Positions 10,539-23,185 of a stretch of 64,000 nucleotides of DNA are shown here, one piece after another. The translations under genes were made by a program, and so were the position numbers. Source of the DNA: Anisus vortex (Eukaryota; Mollusca; Gastropoda; Planorbidae); the NCBI GenBank assembly GCA_949126835.1, contig OX421499.1, positions 6,810,026 to 6,874,025 on the forward strand, in the 5' to 3' direction. The notes beneath the pieces were generated by a model. That model was not told the origin of the DNA, searched no databases, and saw nothing but the letters and a program-made list of their open reading frames with translations. The stretch's first letter is position 1, and every line of letters begins with the position of its first letter.

Positions 10539-11657
10539 CATAGGTTCTCAACGGGGGCGATATCGCACCCCGGCGGGGCGGTGAGAAACTTTAGGGGGGG
10601 GGCGCTGAGATTCCCGGAGGCGATTGGGGGGGGGCGGTGAAGGGCAAGTGGGAGGTTCAAACGAACCTGATATATTTTAACACCTCAGCTATTTGAATCG
10701 ATTCGTTTTTTGGAGAATGAAATGTGATGTAAACGCAAGTGCTGCTAAAAATCTGGTATCCCCCAACAGTATGCCTACATATTATTATATTAATAAGAAA
10801 TAGGAATCGCAGTGACTTTTCGATGACGTAGGGGTATGTATTTGGCAAATATAGTGTGCAACCAACTGGTCCTGTGGTTGGTTCACCGGACTGTCAACCC
10901 TGCTGACCGATCACTGTCGCCTAAGATATGCTAATATTAATGATGTTTTGATCTCAGTTTTACCGAGATGTCCTTAATGTTGTTTACACTCATACTATTT
11001 GACAGAGATTATTGTTAAGCGGTATAGATAAGTAGTAATCATACAAACTGGGTAGATATTGTAATGCTTGAAAATATACATATAAAATATTTAGTCATAT
11101 TATATTTATATAATTTTCAAATATTTTTAACAGTTTGATCATTTCAAAGTTATAAATTGTAAGCCATTTATTTTTTATAAAAGAAAATAAAAACAGAAAT
11201 ATTAGCTAAAAAAAAAAGGGCTAATTAGCTCCCTTTAACTAAAAAATGTTTCCATATTTGATTCAATAGTGATGCCAAAAAAGTTCTGTTTTGTAATATA
11301 ACAAATATTACTGATTATAAGACCTACAGCTTTTGCAACCAAAATTGAAACGTAAATAGACAATTTGCTAGCAACACACCAGGCAAACGATTCGCATTAA
11401 TATTGATTTATTTAAACCTTTTGTTAAGGCAATTTCTTGATCTATTAATTCTTACAATATGTTTCCTTTTCAGTTTTTTTAAAGATAATTAATCACACCA
11501 AAAGTTTAGACAGCTAAAAAAAATTGTGGAAACTATAGTCCGGATGGGCGGAAGGGGGGGGGGGAGTGGGTGCTAAAAGAAAGTTGGGGGGGGGGGGCTG
11601 TGAGCGGAAAAAAATTGTAAAAGGGGGCGGTGAGCCGAAAAAGGTTGAGAATCTATC
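10539..11657. mobile_element. hAT-type element, family CATAGGTTCTCAAC, copy 1 (1119 bp)
   Basis: The left end is CATAGGTTCTCAACGGGGG and the right end GGTTGAGAATCTATC. Both are flanked by a perfect 8-bp duplication CTCTAGAC (10531-10538 and 11658-11665). The sub-terminal regions are G-rich, with GGGGCGGTGAG blocks near both ends. The interior is AT-rich and non-coding. A second copy of about the same length is at 59452-60546. Confidence 0.9.
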
Positions 11658-11665
11658 CTCTAGAC

Positions 11666-12661
11666 GCTAACAAAGTGTCCGAAACCTTGCTAAGCCTAGT
11701 TCTTGCCCAAGGGGAAGTAATTATTACCGTGTTATTTTTTTTTTTGTTTTTTTATGTTTGTGTTTACACCGCCCACTTCAGTAAACAGAATTGCTAAACC
11801 ATATGTAACGTTATCTCCCCATTGAGCAGATTCATTTCTGCGCATGTCCATGACCTACATTGCAATAACGACACAGACTTCCCCTTACTTCTTGAGATGA
11901 TGTTATTGGGTATCTAATGGATTAAATTCTAATGAATAGCGGCATGTAAAGTTAATTAAGCTAATCGTTTATAAAAACTGAGATACAATGTTACAAAACT
12001 TAAATTAAGGTTCATAACTAGCCTTCTCATTACATTAGGCCTGTTGTCTATTTTTAAGGGACATGCATTATTTGTATCTAGGTCTATCTATGGGGGGATT
12101 ACATTTAGAGATTGTGTAAATAAACTTACTATCTTATGTAATATGTAAACTGTATTAAATATTAAATATAGCCTATATGAATAAGCTGTATAACTATCTT
12201 ACTTTATAAATAAAACATTTTAGTCCAATTTTAAAATATATATTTTAGGTTGATTCTCTAAGATCAGCAATTATATTTAAAAGAAAACGACTCTGAAATA
12301 ATTTTGGGTCCAGTTGCCGAAATTACAACAACAAAATAGACCTATTTGACATCAGAATCATTTATTTCATATTTAACGTAATTGAAACTATTACAAGTCT
12401 TATTTATCATTTTATTTATTTTCATATTCATTTTATCTGTAAATTGATCTTTTATGAAAACATCATTATTTCTGTAATCTTCTGTAGGCCTATTGTATAT
12501 CAAGAATGTCACGTTAGTATAAGTCTATGTGTTTTATATTATTTCCTGGGACGCGATCAAGACAGTTTTATCTGTAGCCGTTGTAATAATATATGTTTTG
12601 TTATCATGTAATACTATTTCCTACGCTCTTACTGCAATCTGTTTTATGTCAAAAAAATAAA

Positions 12662-12733
<72 letters not shown>

Positions 12734-13480
12734 AATAAAATATCAGATTATGGCTTCGTTGGAGCCCGAAAGAAATCAATTATTTAATCAATCAAGTGCC
12801 ATTAGATGTCCCACCCAGAAAATCTAGTTAGAATCTGTGTACACAAATTCAGAAACATATAATTTTTCTTTTCTTACTGGCCTTATGTCTCCCTAGATAT
12901 TGTGTTATAAATCGTAACGCTGTTTTTCCAAGTAATATTTCTTTTGTACTGTTTTTGACACCATGTAGTCTAAATTACTCTAGATCGTTGTTTTTTTACA
13001 ATAAAAGCGAACGCAATATGGTGTCTTGTCATGTTTAGATGTCCATCAGAGCAGTCGTGTTGTGTGTTCGTACTTTTGAGGTATGCGCTGTTATGTTCTT
13101 TTTGTTTTTGTTTTGTTTTTAATTGAGTTTTTTTTTTTCTTATTTTTCTTTTCTCTTTCTCTTTTTTGGCCTTGCTACTTTATTCCTTGTTGGACCAGCA
13201 AACCCCTGTAAGTTATGCATGCACTGTAGCTCTACGTTCTCTTTTGTACATCGTCCTTCTTTGTTTTTTTTATATTTTGGTGTAAGTGTGCCCAGGTGTC
13301 ATTGAGCCCCTCCCCCCCCTTCCCCCCCTTCCCCCCCCCCCCCCCACCACGGCTCTTTAAGCCAGCGCCCAGCAACCGATCCAGCCCAACCCCTCCAACC
13401 CCACCCAAAATTCGTGTCACTGCGATCAACTGGCGTTGGGACAATTGAATAAATAAATTGCACATGAAAGTTATTTAGCA
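11666..13480. other. Intron sequence with simple repeats, no gene
   Basis: AT-rich. It contains a (TA)n tract at 12667-12730 and a poly-C tract at 13308-13346. No coding signal was recognised. Confidence 0.6.
12667..12730. repeat. (TA)n microsatellite
   Basis: About 31 uninterrupted TA dinucleotides. Confidence 0.95.
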
Positions 13481-13499
13481 TTGGTTACTGTGGACAATT

Positions 13500-13920
13500 G
13501 AAAATACTGCTTTACTTCCATTATAAAGGTCTAAATGCAAATGGACTAGCATTCCGGCTCTTACGTCCAACGGGTGACGATGTTAAGGGCATGACCAAGG
13601 GAGGCACACCAACATCCTGTCCGAGTCTAGCCACCCCGTGGCACGCCGACAGGGTACGACTTCCGCAGTACATGTACTACACTTCTCTCCCCACCTGCGG
13701 AATTCCCCTTGGATTATTATCGTGGCGGCTTGCTCATGTACCTAGCATTGTCACCGGGTAGCACATATCCCAGACTTTTGATCTGGACATCAAGGCACCA
13801 GGGCGAGGTTGAGACGGGATTTTGCGCTCATTGCTTCCTCCCCACCGAATCTCGGACAGTTCAATGAAATCTCGGGATGTCCCCCATGCATTCGCCCGAC
13901 GGTGTACTCTTAATGGGAGC
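13500..13920. other. Unidentified GC-richer block
   Basis: This stretch is clearly richer in G and C than its surroundings and has an 87-codon open frame on the plus strand (13498-13761). No family was recognised, and no splice pattern fits the host gene. It could be an old transposon or processed transcript. Confidence 0.3.
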
Positions 13921-14071
13921 GTAGGCCTATCGTTGGTTTACACATTTCGCGATAATTTGGTACAGAAGTGGTAAGGGCATACAGTGTGATTTTAACTGTG
14001 TTACACTGACCAAAAACAAAATTTAATATTTTTTCAACACATTCTTTTTTTCTTCTGAGCATTAATGCTAG

Positions 14072-14220
14072 GTGGCTGGATAGCAAAGTCGACGGTGAGC
14101 TTGACTCACACACAAGGTCGACATCATGGGTTCGACCCACGGTGCAGACAATTTGAAATAAAAAAAAACCACTGCTGACTTGGAGAGGAGATGGGCGCCA
14201 CCAAGTCTACAAAGCCCACT
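14072..14220 (+). mobile_element. SINE family 2, copy 1
   Basis: The tRNA-like head is GTGGCTGGATAGCAAAGTCG, with a B-box GGGTTCGACCC. The body is CTGACTTGGAGAGGAGATGG then GCGCCACCAAGTCTA. A second copy on the same strand at 54356-54503 shares head and body. Confidence 0.7.
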
Positions 14221-14654
14221 AAAAGTACTATTGGACCCTCAGTGCCCTTTAGCTTATAACACCGACCGTTATGGTCAAGGGATTTAATATTAGTTTCATC
14301 CCGGGGCGAAAGTTGAATATTTTTTCCGCGACTTATGTAGAATTTGCGATCTTATTATTGTAAGTCATTGATACAGATACCTCTACCGCCTCCCTCACCA
14401 AACCCCATTCATGTAACTTTGAACTCTGCTGCCATTAGTAATCCGAATAATCAAAGGTGAGGCTGATTGGTAAGAGGAGCGGATATATAAATATCACGAA
14501 CTGTTATTGATAGAGATTTCAAACATTTGGTTTTTCGGTTTCGTACGGCCTCCATTTTGTTTTTCAAGTCACGTGTGAACACATTCTGGTGATATGCCAA
14601 GAACATCCCTCCTAAATTCTTTACCCTTTACGTTTACTTTTTTTTAACTGTCTG

Positions 14655-14725
14655 TTATTCCCCTCCCCCCTCTCTCTCTCTCTCTCTTTCACTTTCCCCC
14701 TCTCTCTCTCTCTCTCTCTCTCAGA
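14655..14725. repeat. CT-rich microsatellite
   Basis: Two runs of (CT)n with CCCC interruptions. Confidence 0.85.
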
Positions 14726-15054
14726 TTTATATAGACTTCTCATTTCTTTTCTCTCTTTCTCAGTATTTTCCATCAATTCTCTTTTTTTTTTCTTTCTTCT
14801 CGATTTTCAAGTTCTGTTTTTAAAAAAAAAATGTTTTGACAGCGGAAATAATTTCAAGAGTAAATGTTTTGTCTTTCAAGAAAAATGTAAGAAAAACAGG
14901 CTTGTATATTGTCATAGGCCTGTCATATAATGTTACAGATGCATCTTGTATACAGAGGATTATTGCGTTTTACGTTTATCCGTGGATTAAGTTCTTCCTC
15001 TTCTTCTTCGTTCTGAATATAAATTAATTGAGGAGTTCAAACAACAAGGTCTAT

Positions 15055-15335
15055 AGTTATGGTGAATTGCACGGTGGCTTCCAGGTGTGTCTCTTTTCCA
15101 TGCAGTTTGCAGTTAGTGGAGGTCATCTGTGGTCAGAACCTGTTGCGAGCTGTTCCCTATAGATGGGCCAGGCTTGGAGCACATATTCTGGGTTCTCAGG
15201 AAACATCCCACATGGGCAATCTTCACTGGTTTCAATGCCTAGCCTCTAGAACTATGTTGTCTTAGTCTGTTAAGCCCAGTCCTGAGTCTGAAGATAATTT
15301 GTGGGGCTTAGTCTCTCATTTGGAGTAGGGTTTTA
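15055..15335 (-). pseudogene. LINE C-terminal fragment, RLRTG...RLRQH type
   Basis: The minus strand reads IFRLRTGLNRLRQH, and after a stop, a stretch with NMCSKPGPS. This resembles the 'FRLRTGHNRLN.HL...EHVLQ.CP' C-terminal region of I/Jockey-type non-LTR retrotransposons. At least two stop codons are present. It is a different LINE group from the other fragments in the window. Confidence 0.6.
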
Positions 15336-15564
15336 AACATATTAAGTTGTTTTTTTTTTTCTGACCAGTTCAATTAGCCCAGTTTGTTTTAACCAGTATA
15401 CAGCTTCAGAATTGAGTTGCTTAGATCAATGTGTAGCAATGAAATATGCGTTGAGCATTCGCGAGTGCAGTTTTTTTTTAGAGGTTTTTGAAAGTATTAG
15501 TTTTAAATATAGAGCTGTGCTTGTGATTTTATCAACATCATCTAATCAAACGATATACTGGTGT

Positions 15565-15941
15565 ATAATATATAAAATATATAAAATATATAAAATATAT
15601 AAAATATATAAAATATATAAAATATATAAAATATATAAAATATATAAAATATATAAAATATATAAAATATATAAAATATATAAAATATATAAAATATATA
15701 AAATATATAAAATATATAAAATATATAAAATATATAAAATATATAAAATATATAAAATATATAAAATATATAAAATATATAAAATATATAAAATATATAA
15801 AATATATAAAATATATAAAATATATAAAATATATAAAATATATAAAATATATAAAATATATAAAATATATAAAATATATAAAATATATAAAATATATAAA
15901 ATATATAAAATATATAAAATATATAAAATATATAAAATATA
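15565..15941. repeat. 9-bp satellite (AAAATATAT)n, about 41 copies
   Basis: An almost perfect array of a 9-base unit. Because 9 is a multiple of 3, long open frames of repeated tripeptides appear on both strands; they are not genes. Confidence 0.95.
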
Positions 15942-16149
15942 AGTTCACATTTTTTTGAATTTTTGGAAAAATTTTCTTTGGCTTGCATAGGAAAAGCTAC
16001 TATTGCAGACAATTAGACTCTATTATCATTTTTTAAACTCTAAATAAGCTTATAATCTATAGAAATAAGTTCATTATTTAAAGGGTCCATGCATTTGCTA
16101 ACTAATTTCCCGGCTTTGTCAATGGTAATAGCAAAAGTACATAAAAAAG

Positions 16150-16385
16150 AACCCGTCGGACCGGTGAAGCAGCGTTCACCAGTTAGTGTGGCCTAGGCAT
16201 ACTAGGTGATTGTGTGGCCATCACCATGCACAGCCGCTTTTACTTTACCCCAACAAAGGTCAGGTACCAATCAGAGCTGGGTAGACTCAGGTAACCATCC
16301 AGACCTGGGGAAAAAAAACTAGCATGCACCAGGATTCGAACCTTGGACCTTCGGAACGCCAGCCAAACTCGCTGCCGCATGGCCT
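16150..16385 (-). mobile_element. tRNA-derived SINE (family 1), near full length
   Basis: The body matches the other copies (GTCAGGTACCAATCAGAGCT). The minus-strand head reads ATGCGGCAGCGAGTTTGGCT with a B-box GGTTCGAATCC. Confidence 0.8.
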
Positions 16386-17680
16386 AATGCAAATGAACAA
16401 CTTTTCGTCATTAAATGTTTAGTGTATTTTCTGTATCGAGAATCCTAACGGTCTTCTATCCAAACGTACAGTCGCCGGGGCACCAGGTACATCCGTAAAA
16501 AGTAGTGTATATTACTTTTATAGATAAGTCTAAAAGTACCCCACTGAAATGTACTTGGTAACGCTCTATCCAAACCGGAAGGTCCACGCGTGGACCACAG
16601 ACGACCTTGGTCTTGAACCCCAATGCGTAAAAACTTGGAAAGCCATTTACTGTCTCGCAATGGTAGTTGATGGCTCGTCATAACGATTTGACATTTATAG
16701 TTTTTGGAGAACTTCAAGGTGAAGGTCGAAACTGACGACATTCGATCTGCACATAGAAAGATTTATTTCTCCAGAAGCCTTTACCTCACAGGTCCACCAT
16801 CTTCTTCTAATCGTTAGGCCTGGCATTTGTTTCCGGGTCAATTAGAACAGGCGTTTGCCCGTACATGTGAAGTTAATGTAAAGATAGGAGGCTTAAACTA
16901 TGGAGGGCGAAGTGTAAAGGCCACACAATCATCGGGTTACATTATTTAGAACATATGAACTGACACAATTAGTTACATTTCTTTAAAGACTGTTTATATA
17001 AAAATTAAATTATATCTGCTTTCTATAGTGAATTTACTATACATTAAAAATTGGGGTAAATAAATAGGTATTCGCAACGCCTGGAACGCTTAACGAAAAG
17101 GGAGCGTGGACAATTTTTCATGACAAGGCTATCACTGATATATATACATTTTTAAATCTCACCTACGTCAAGGATTTTCTGTTAGTAATTATAACCAAAC
17201 TATCCTTGAATAGTGTAATATAATATTCGTTTGTAACACTAGTGTAATATAGCTTAATTCCAAAGTTTTTTATTTATTATTTTTATAAACATAATAGTTT
17301 AATTTGTTTTAGTTTTGATATAATTTGAAAACATTTTTTTTTCAACAACAAGAGAATGCTAGGTATAGACTAAATGAAATGTCTGTAACCTTTGAGCGTT
17401 GGTCATTAACTTATGTTGTCCTATTACAATAATTTCAGTTTTCCATTTTAAGAAAAAAGATGATTGTATTTCGCATTATATTAAAAATTTTAATGTTAAA
17501 ACTGGCTTTATGAGACATCTGACTTCTAGATTCTACACTAGTTGATAGACAATACTATATTTTATAAAAAAGAAAAAAAATGTAATGTGTTGTTTGTTGT
17601 TGTTTATCTTTAAAACGCTCGAAAAGTCTACAAACTACAAAATCAATTGGCACCTACGCAAATGTCTCTTATGAAAAGTA
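16386..17680. other. Intron sequence, no gene
   Basis: AT-rich. An open frame of 98 codons on the minus strand at 16445-16741 has no recognisable domain. Confidence 0.5.
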
Positions 17681-17684
17681 TAGA

Positions 17685-18435
17685 GAGAGGGGGGGGGGGG
17701 GTGAGGGGGGGGGTAACCAAGCCCGCTCGACACACGGCTCGACGTTTGAATTACACGTGTCTTATTGCTTCTCTCTCTCTCTCTCGTTCTCTCTGTCTTA
17801 CTCGTGTTCTCTCTCCATTATTGTTTCTGTTTGTCAGTTTCCAGATCCCCATTCCTCTGTGTCTCTCTCCTCCTCCTCCTCCCCTCTCTCTCTCTCTCTC
17901 TCTCTCTGACTCTCTCATCTGCCTCTCTTTATCTGTCTGCTCTAATGGATGGAATGTCTCTATCGTTCTTGAGTGACAGTCTGGAGCAGACGAAATCACA
18001 CGTATCGTATGTTTGGCTCAACAAGAAATGTTTTTTTGATAAATGATGCGCCTTGTGTGTCTGCGCGAGTGAGTGTGCCTGCCACTCTGTGTGTCTGCGT
18101 GAGTTTGTCTAAGTGCGTGCGTGAGAGTGTCTGCGAGCATGACTGTATCAGCACGCGTGAGTATGTCTGCCACACTGTGTGTATGCGAGTGAGTGTGTAT
18201 GTGAGTGAGTGAGTCTGTGCGTGTGTGTGTCTGCCCGGGTGTCTGTCTGCTTGTGTGTGTGTCTGCGAGTTAGTGTGTCTGCCCGTCTGTGTCTGCGCGT
18301 GACTGTGTCTGAGCATGACTGTGTCTGCCCTCGTGTGTCTACCCATGTGTATCATTTGTGTGATTGTCCGTGTTTGTCAGCCCATAAATGTGTGTCTTCC
18401 CGCGTTTTTGCCTGCGTCTTAGTGAGTTTATATCG
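17685..18435. repeat. Simple-sequence region: G-run, CT tract and GTGT-rich minisatellite
   Basis: G-runs at 17690-17716 are followed by (CT)n at 17770-17918 and then, from 18050 to 18430, a degenerate array of about 10-24-bp units built on GTGTCTGCGYGAGTGAGTGT. Open frames here are repeat translations. Confidence 0.8.
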
Positions 18436-19064
18436 TTGAAACTTTGAACACAGACCCAAGTAGAATCAAACTTTCAGTCAGGTGGCAAAGCAACACAAGA
18501 AAATAGCGAGGCCGATACAGTGCCCTTTTTAACCTTAATAAATATTCATTATCTATCAAATCACAGTGAATGGAATCAGGGACTTTCAACGGACTTTCAA
18601 CAGACTCTGCAACGTGTCATTTTTTTTCAAATGGGACTCGAACCCACTTATTCCACTCAAACCTATTGAAAACAACTCTTTCACAGAAACCCATAAAGGC
18701 TGCTACAGATCAAACTATAGATGCAAGTTTAATGAAACTTCGACCATAAATGCCAACATTATGTAAATACATACATAAAAGAAAAACAGATAATAACGTA
18801 GAATTTTGACAAATGTTAGTATCTCTTTTATAGTCTAGGCATTGAATATCGTGAATGATCTACTCAATCCGCTTTTTGTAATATCAAAACCCTCATAGAC
18901 GTTGAGTTTCGGTCATTACACATATACATATATAGTAGCAAATTTCATGTCATTCAGTCCAGTATTACAGAAAAATGTTATTTGTAGGCACACACATATC
19001 TACATAGCCAATTTGAGATTCACATATATTTATAATATGATGAAGTACTTAGAAATAGTCTATC

Positions 19065-19965
19065 TCTCTTATTCTTTATCGCTCCCCGTGGAGCATAAGG
19101 CAGCAACAAAGTTCCGCCAGGCCTCCCTGTCCTGGGCGAACCATCTGATTTCATGCCATGTTTTGTCTCATCCATTGTCCTCCTCCACGTTCCCATTGGT
19201 CTTCCCCTTCGCCTTTTTCCTGGTGGTGTCCATTTCAATGCACTGCTTGGGAGCCTCTTTTTGTCCATGCGTAGGATGTGACCCACCCATCTCCATCTGC
19301 TTTTTCTGATTTCTTCGATGATGAATTTTATTCCAGTTCTCTTGCGAACTTCACTGAGAGATGTGGTCTTCTCAGTTAACCCTTCCCGTACCGACCTACT
19401 TCTATCTATGCTGCCTTCAGTTCCGTTATATACGCGCCCGGTACTGTAAGGGTTAATCTTTAGTAAACTTCGGAGACATCTTCCTTCAAACCCTCTAAAG
19501 GCGGCTTTCGATTTTGGTATTGGTCTTCCAGGTCTCTGCAGCATAGAGAAAGACTGAGCGTACATTTGACTTGTATAGTTTCAGTTTTGTTCTTAGTTGC
19601 AGACAGGATGACTTCCATATTTTTCCCAGTTTGTTGAAGGCCTGAGCTGCCACAGCTAGTCTGGTGGAGATTTCCATGTCTATGCTTCCATTAGATGAGA
19701 TGTAACTGCCAAGGTATTTAAAGTTTTCAATCTCTTCTATTTCTACACCATTGGCATTTGTCTTCTTAGAGCTCTTTGTCTTAACTTTCATGATTTTTGT
19801 TTTATCTGAGTTGATCTTAAAACCAACACTTTTGGCTATTTGTTCTACTCTTGTTGTCTTCTCCTGGAGATCTGGTTGAGAATAAGAGAGCAGAGCTATG
19901 TCATCTGCAAAATCGCAGTCTTCTAAATAGGAAGTTAGTCCCCATACTAAGCAAGAAATTGTCTA
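19065..19965 (-). pseudogene. RTE-type LINE reverse transcriptase, 3' half
   Basis: On the minus strand the sequence runs from FADDIALLS (the RT catalytic box) through FKYLGSYISSNGS and AETWKTNTK to RWRWVGHILRMDKKRLPS and GKRRRGRPMGTW. This is the thumb and C-terminal tail of a non-LTR retrotransposon polymerase of the RTE-like type. After MDE the frame shifts; the other frame continues WFAQDREAWRNFVAALCSTG to its stop, the usual end of this family. An 81-bp MITE sits inside at 19376-19456. The fragment lacks the endonuclease and most of the fingers and palm. Confidence 0.85.
19376..19456 (-). mobile_element. 81-bp TTAA MITE, copy 1
   Basis: Starts TTAACCCTTCCCGTACCG and ends CTGTAAGGGTTAA. 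TTAA at both ends plus CCCTT/AAGGG inverted ends suggests a piggyBac-type miniature element. It interrupts the LINE at 19065-19965. Three more copies of exactly 81 bp are in the window. Confidence 0.85.
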
Positions 19966-19969
19966 TACG

Positions 19970-21950
19970 CTGATTATATTATGAATATTTGAATAGGTCA
20001 AGAGATGGAGTAGCTTGGAAATTCGTGCAGATATTAGGGCCCTAAGACAAATACGCCTAGATCTTTGCATTCTGTCAGAACTGGAATAAACAAGATTTTT
20101 ATCTTATGAATCGAAAAAATAAAAGTGTGCAGTAAATGTCTAATAATCTTTCCTGTGTACAGCCTTAGGGTATTCATGTATGAACATGGAACATATAGAG
20201 AATAATGCCAAGGGTATTCATATAGAGATATTGCCTTGGGTGGTGGGTGTAGTAGGGGTGGAGGATGGGAGGGAGGGAGGCAAGGAGTAAATGATTTATT
20301 GCATGTGAAATCTTGTGGAAGGTCATATGTATTATTTAATCTCTTTGTTTGTGGAAATGTTTTGTTTTTGTTTTTGTGCCTCCAGCTATACATAATTATA
20401 TACTCGTATTAGTTTTTCATCTATGAATGTATTATAGTATATGTGTGTGTATATGTTTAATATATGTGTGTATAAGGATGGAAAGATTGCGTGACTGATA
20501 CAGAGATAGAGAAATAGAGAGATAGATTTTAAAAAAAATAGATGGATTTACAAAGCTATTCTAACTCTTCCAGCAAAATTAAAAAAAAAACGGACCACTA
20601 ATTACTTAAAGAAAAAAAACACATTTAAACTTAAACTTTGTCATTTTAAGGTAGATTTCCCTGAGGTGATGGCTGGGTGAAAAAAAAAATGACAAACAAA
20701 ATTCCTCCAAAGTCTGGGTCTTAAACTCAAGTTTAAAAAAAAGGCTTAGAAGAAAAAACAAAAATCAATTTTTATTTTCTCTAAGCCTCGCAGTTGTTAG
20801 TTGTTGTTTTTTCACGTGGTCAATTTCAATTTTTAACATTTCTACAACTAATGTCTATATATTGAGAAACAACATATTTAATTTCATTGAGTGTGTACCG
20901 AAACATATCATATAATCAGTTTTTTTTCGTTTGGCTGCTATATAATTTTAGGTATTTTAACCGATCGTGACAATAAATTGATTACATGTTCATTCTAAAC
21001 TCCAAACGATAGCATGTAGTTTCTTTCCCTCGCAATCGGGGAATTTTGGAATTTCTAAACTATTGAATGTGATATAAATTGTGTAACTATTGTTTATGAC
21101 ATACAAACAAACATATAGAGACCACGGCCCGCAATGACATAAGGCACGTAAACACATATACGGATAACAACTGCATACTATGACATGTGTCACATCGACG
21201 CTCATAAAAAGAACAACTAAACACTGTGACATATGACACACGGACATACACACAATGAACAGTCACACATCTTGACAACAGACACACAAACTCTTGAGTA
21301 GAAATCAACTATGACATGTCACAAGCAAATCTCTATAACACATCTAAACTACACAGTGAAAAGGACATACGGCAAACTGACAGTCAACTTATGTCATCTG
21401 GCACATACCAGATTAAAAAACTACAGCTGTACACAGTTATGAAATACACACTTAGATGGTTAGCATAAAACAATAGAAACGTCCTGGTTCTAGAATATTC
21501 TAGAATATTAAGCAGCTGCCCATCAAATGACAACAAACAGCCAAACTCCATCGTATCGCTGTCTCCTCCCTCAACACACAACATAAAACAAACAAAAAAT
21601 GTGATCCCCACACGACCTTGCCCTTGGCAATTTTCAATTTCCCTGTTGTGGACAATTCAATTGTCCCTCGGGACCTCTACTGGTCAATCAAAGATGACCA
21701 TACGCTGTATGAATGGATTTTCAGGTCAGTGTATTCCCCACAAGTAAATAGAGTTCCGTATGTTTTTTGTTTTTATGTTTTTTTTTCGCTTCGGTTTCTT
21801 TAGTTCTTTTATGGGCTTAGACTTTATTTTCGTATATTTTTAGGACTTCTCGATTTTAGAAATACACAAATCTAAAAGCGTGTTCTGTATTCTCTATTTC
21901 TGCATTTAATTGGTTTTTTATAAAAACCGGCTTGAATACAGATGTCCTAA
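19970..21950. other. Intron sequence with degenerate simple repeats, no gene
   Basis: AT-rich. From about 21110 to 21380 there is a loose array of GACAYA/CACAYA words. Open frames on the minus strand at 20990-21611 reflect this bias. A 61-codon plus-strand frame at 21618-21803 has no recognised domain. Confidence 0.5.
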
Positions 21951-22242
21951 ATCAGGGGTTGGCAACCTTATGTACGCGTTCCAGACTTGGCACGCATAAC
22001 GATTTTCAGTGGCACGCGAAATACCTCCAAGAAGATTTTTTTTTAATCCAAGTAAAAAAACGTACGTAAGCAGAATACATTGGTGCTGCGTGGCGCACCA
22101 CATGAGAATCACACTGAACGTCGACTGTTTTAGTTCAGGAATGTTTGTGTGAAAAGTTCTCATCATTGGTTCTGCGATCTGTGATTGAATATATTGTTAA
22201 GATAGCCAATTTTATAGTTTCTCAAGTCTCTTCTAGAAGAAA

Positions 22243-22775
22243 GTGATACGGGATATAGGTAAAGTCTTGGATAGATTTGTTTCTTGTCTTGAAGCTATTA
22301 AGGTCTATCTTGATGTATTTGCGCTGAAACTGGACGTATCTTGCCGTGAAATCAATTTCAAAACATTTAACTATTTCAGTAATTTAAGGCAAATTAAGAT
22401 AATGAGCTTTTTCGGAAGTACAATAAAGCCCTCAATGGGAATTTTTCTAAACAAAGGCAAGACTTTAAAATTCATGCATTCGTGTTACCACATTAAGCCA
22501 TACTGGCCTCATCTTACTACAATTACTTAGAGTTTACTGGAGGGATATTAAGATTTTTCTTTCATCCGAAAAATGGGCACTATAATATGACGATTTGCGG
22601 GAAAATCTGAAAGATATAGCTGCTTTTGAAAGTCATCTGTTGTCAACTGCAAAGCACTCGCTCTTTTTTCAGCTTTTGGTTTAATTTACGCTAGTGAACA
22701 TATTTTATCGCACATGAAAGCTGTCTTTAGAATACCCAGAGGTCACTTAAACTAGATTATTCAGAAGTGACCATA
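22243..22775 (+). pseudogene. Decayed hAT transposase remnant
   Basis: A 95-codon frame (22243-22530) has a leucine-rich helical start (DIGKVLDRFVSCLEAIKVYL) loosely like the middle of ZBED/GTF2I-repeat-type hAT transposases. Further on, near 22670-22752, another frame reads LFSAFGLIYASEHILSHMK, a worn match to the hAT dimerisation motif (FGSTY.CEQ.FS.MK). Frames are broken and the catalytic core is not visible. The second match is the better evidence. Confidence 0.5.
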
Positions 22776-22924
22776 TATGTACATGAAATAGAACAATTAG
22801 CGAAGAGCATTCAAGGAAAAGACGTTCATTAATAGTTTTTGATTCATATTCTAATTACATTTAAAAGAGTGTTTATGCTCATCTCTCTTAATTATGTATA
22901 AGTATAATTATTTCTTAAACATAT

Positions 22925-23185
22925 TTGTTTGTTTGATTATTATAACAAATTACTAAACTTCAAATTACATATTTATCTAGCGCTATTCATAACAATGTCT
23001 TCTAATGCGCTTTAAATTTACCATTTGTTATTAAAATAAATTTTAAAAAGTGTGTTTTTAATTTTGTTTTAAAATGTCTATATTGTTGGCTTGTTTAACT
23101 GTGTTCAGAAGATCATTCCACCACATAGGTGCTAGGAGCGTGTTTATATATTAGCATTATTTTAGGTAATTGTTGTAATTATTAA
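22925..23185 (-). pseudogene. LINE C-terminus and 3' tail
   Basis: The minus strand reads APMWWNDLLNTVKQANNIDI, a worn 'P.LWN.LP..IR' LINE terminus, then a tail with AGCGCTAGATAAATATG, the same tail motif as at 8402-8740. Confidence 0.6.

Noticed and set aside
15412..16012. Long open frames on both strands (repeating Tyr-Lys-Ile or Tyr-Phe-Ile)
   Set aside because: They are translations of a perfect 9-bp satellite; a unit divisible by three cannot introduce stops.
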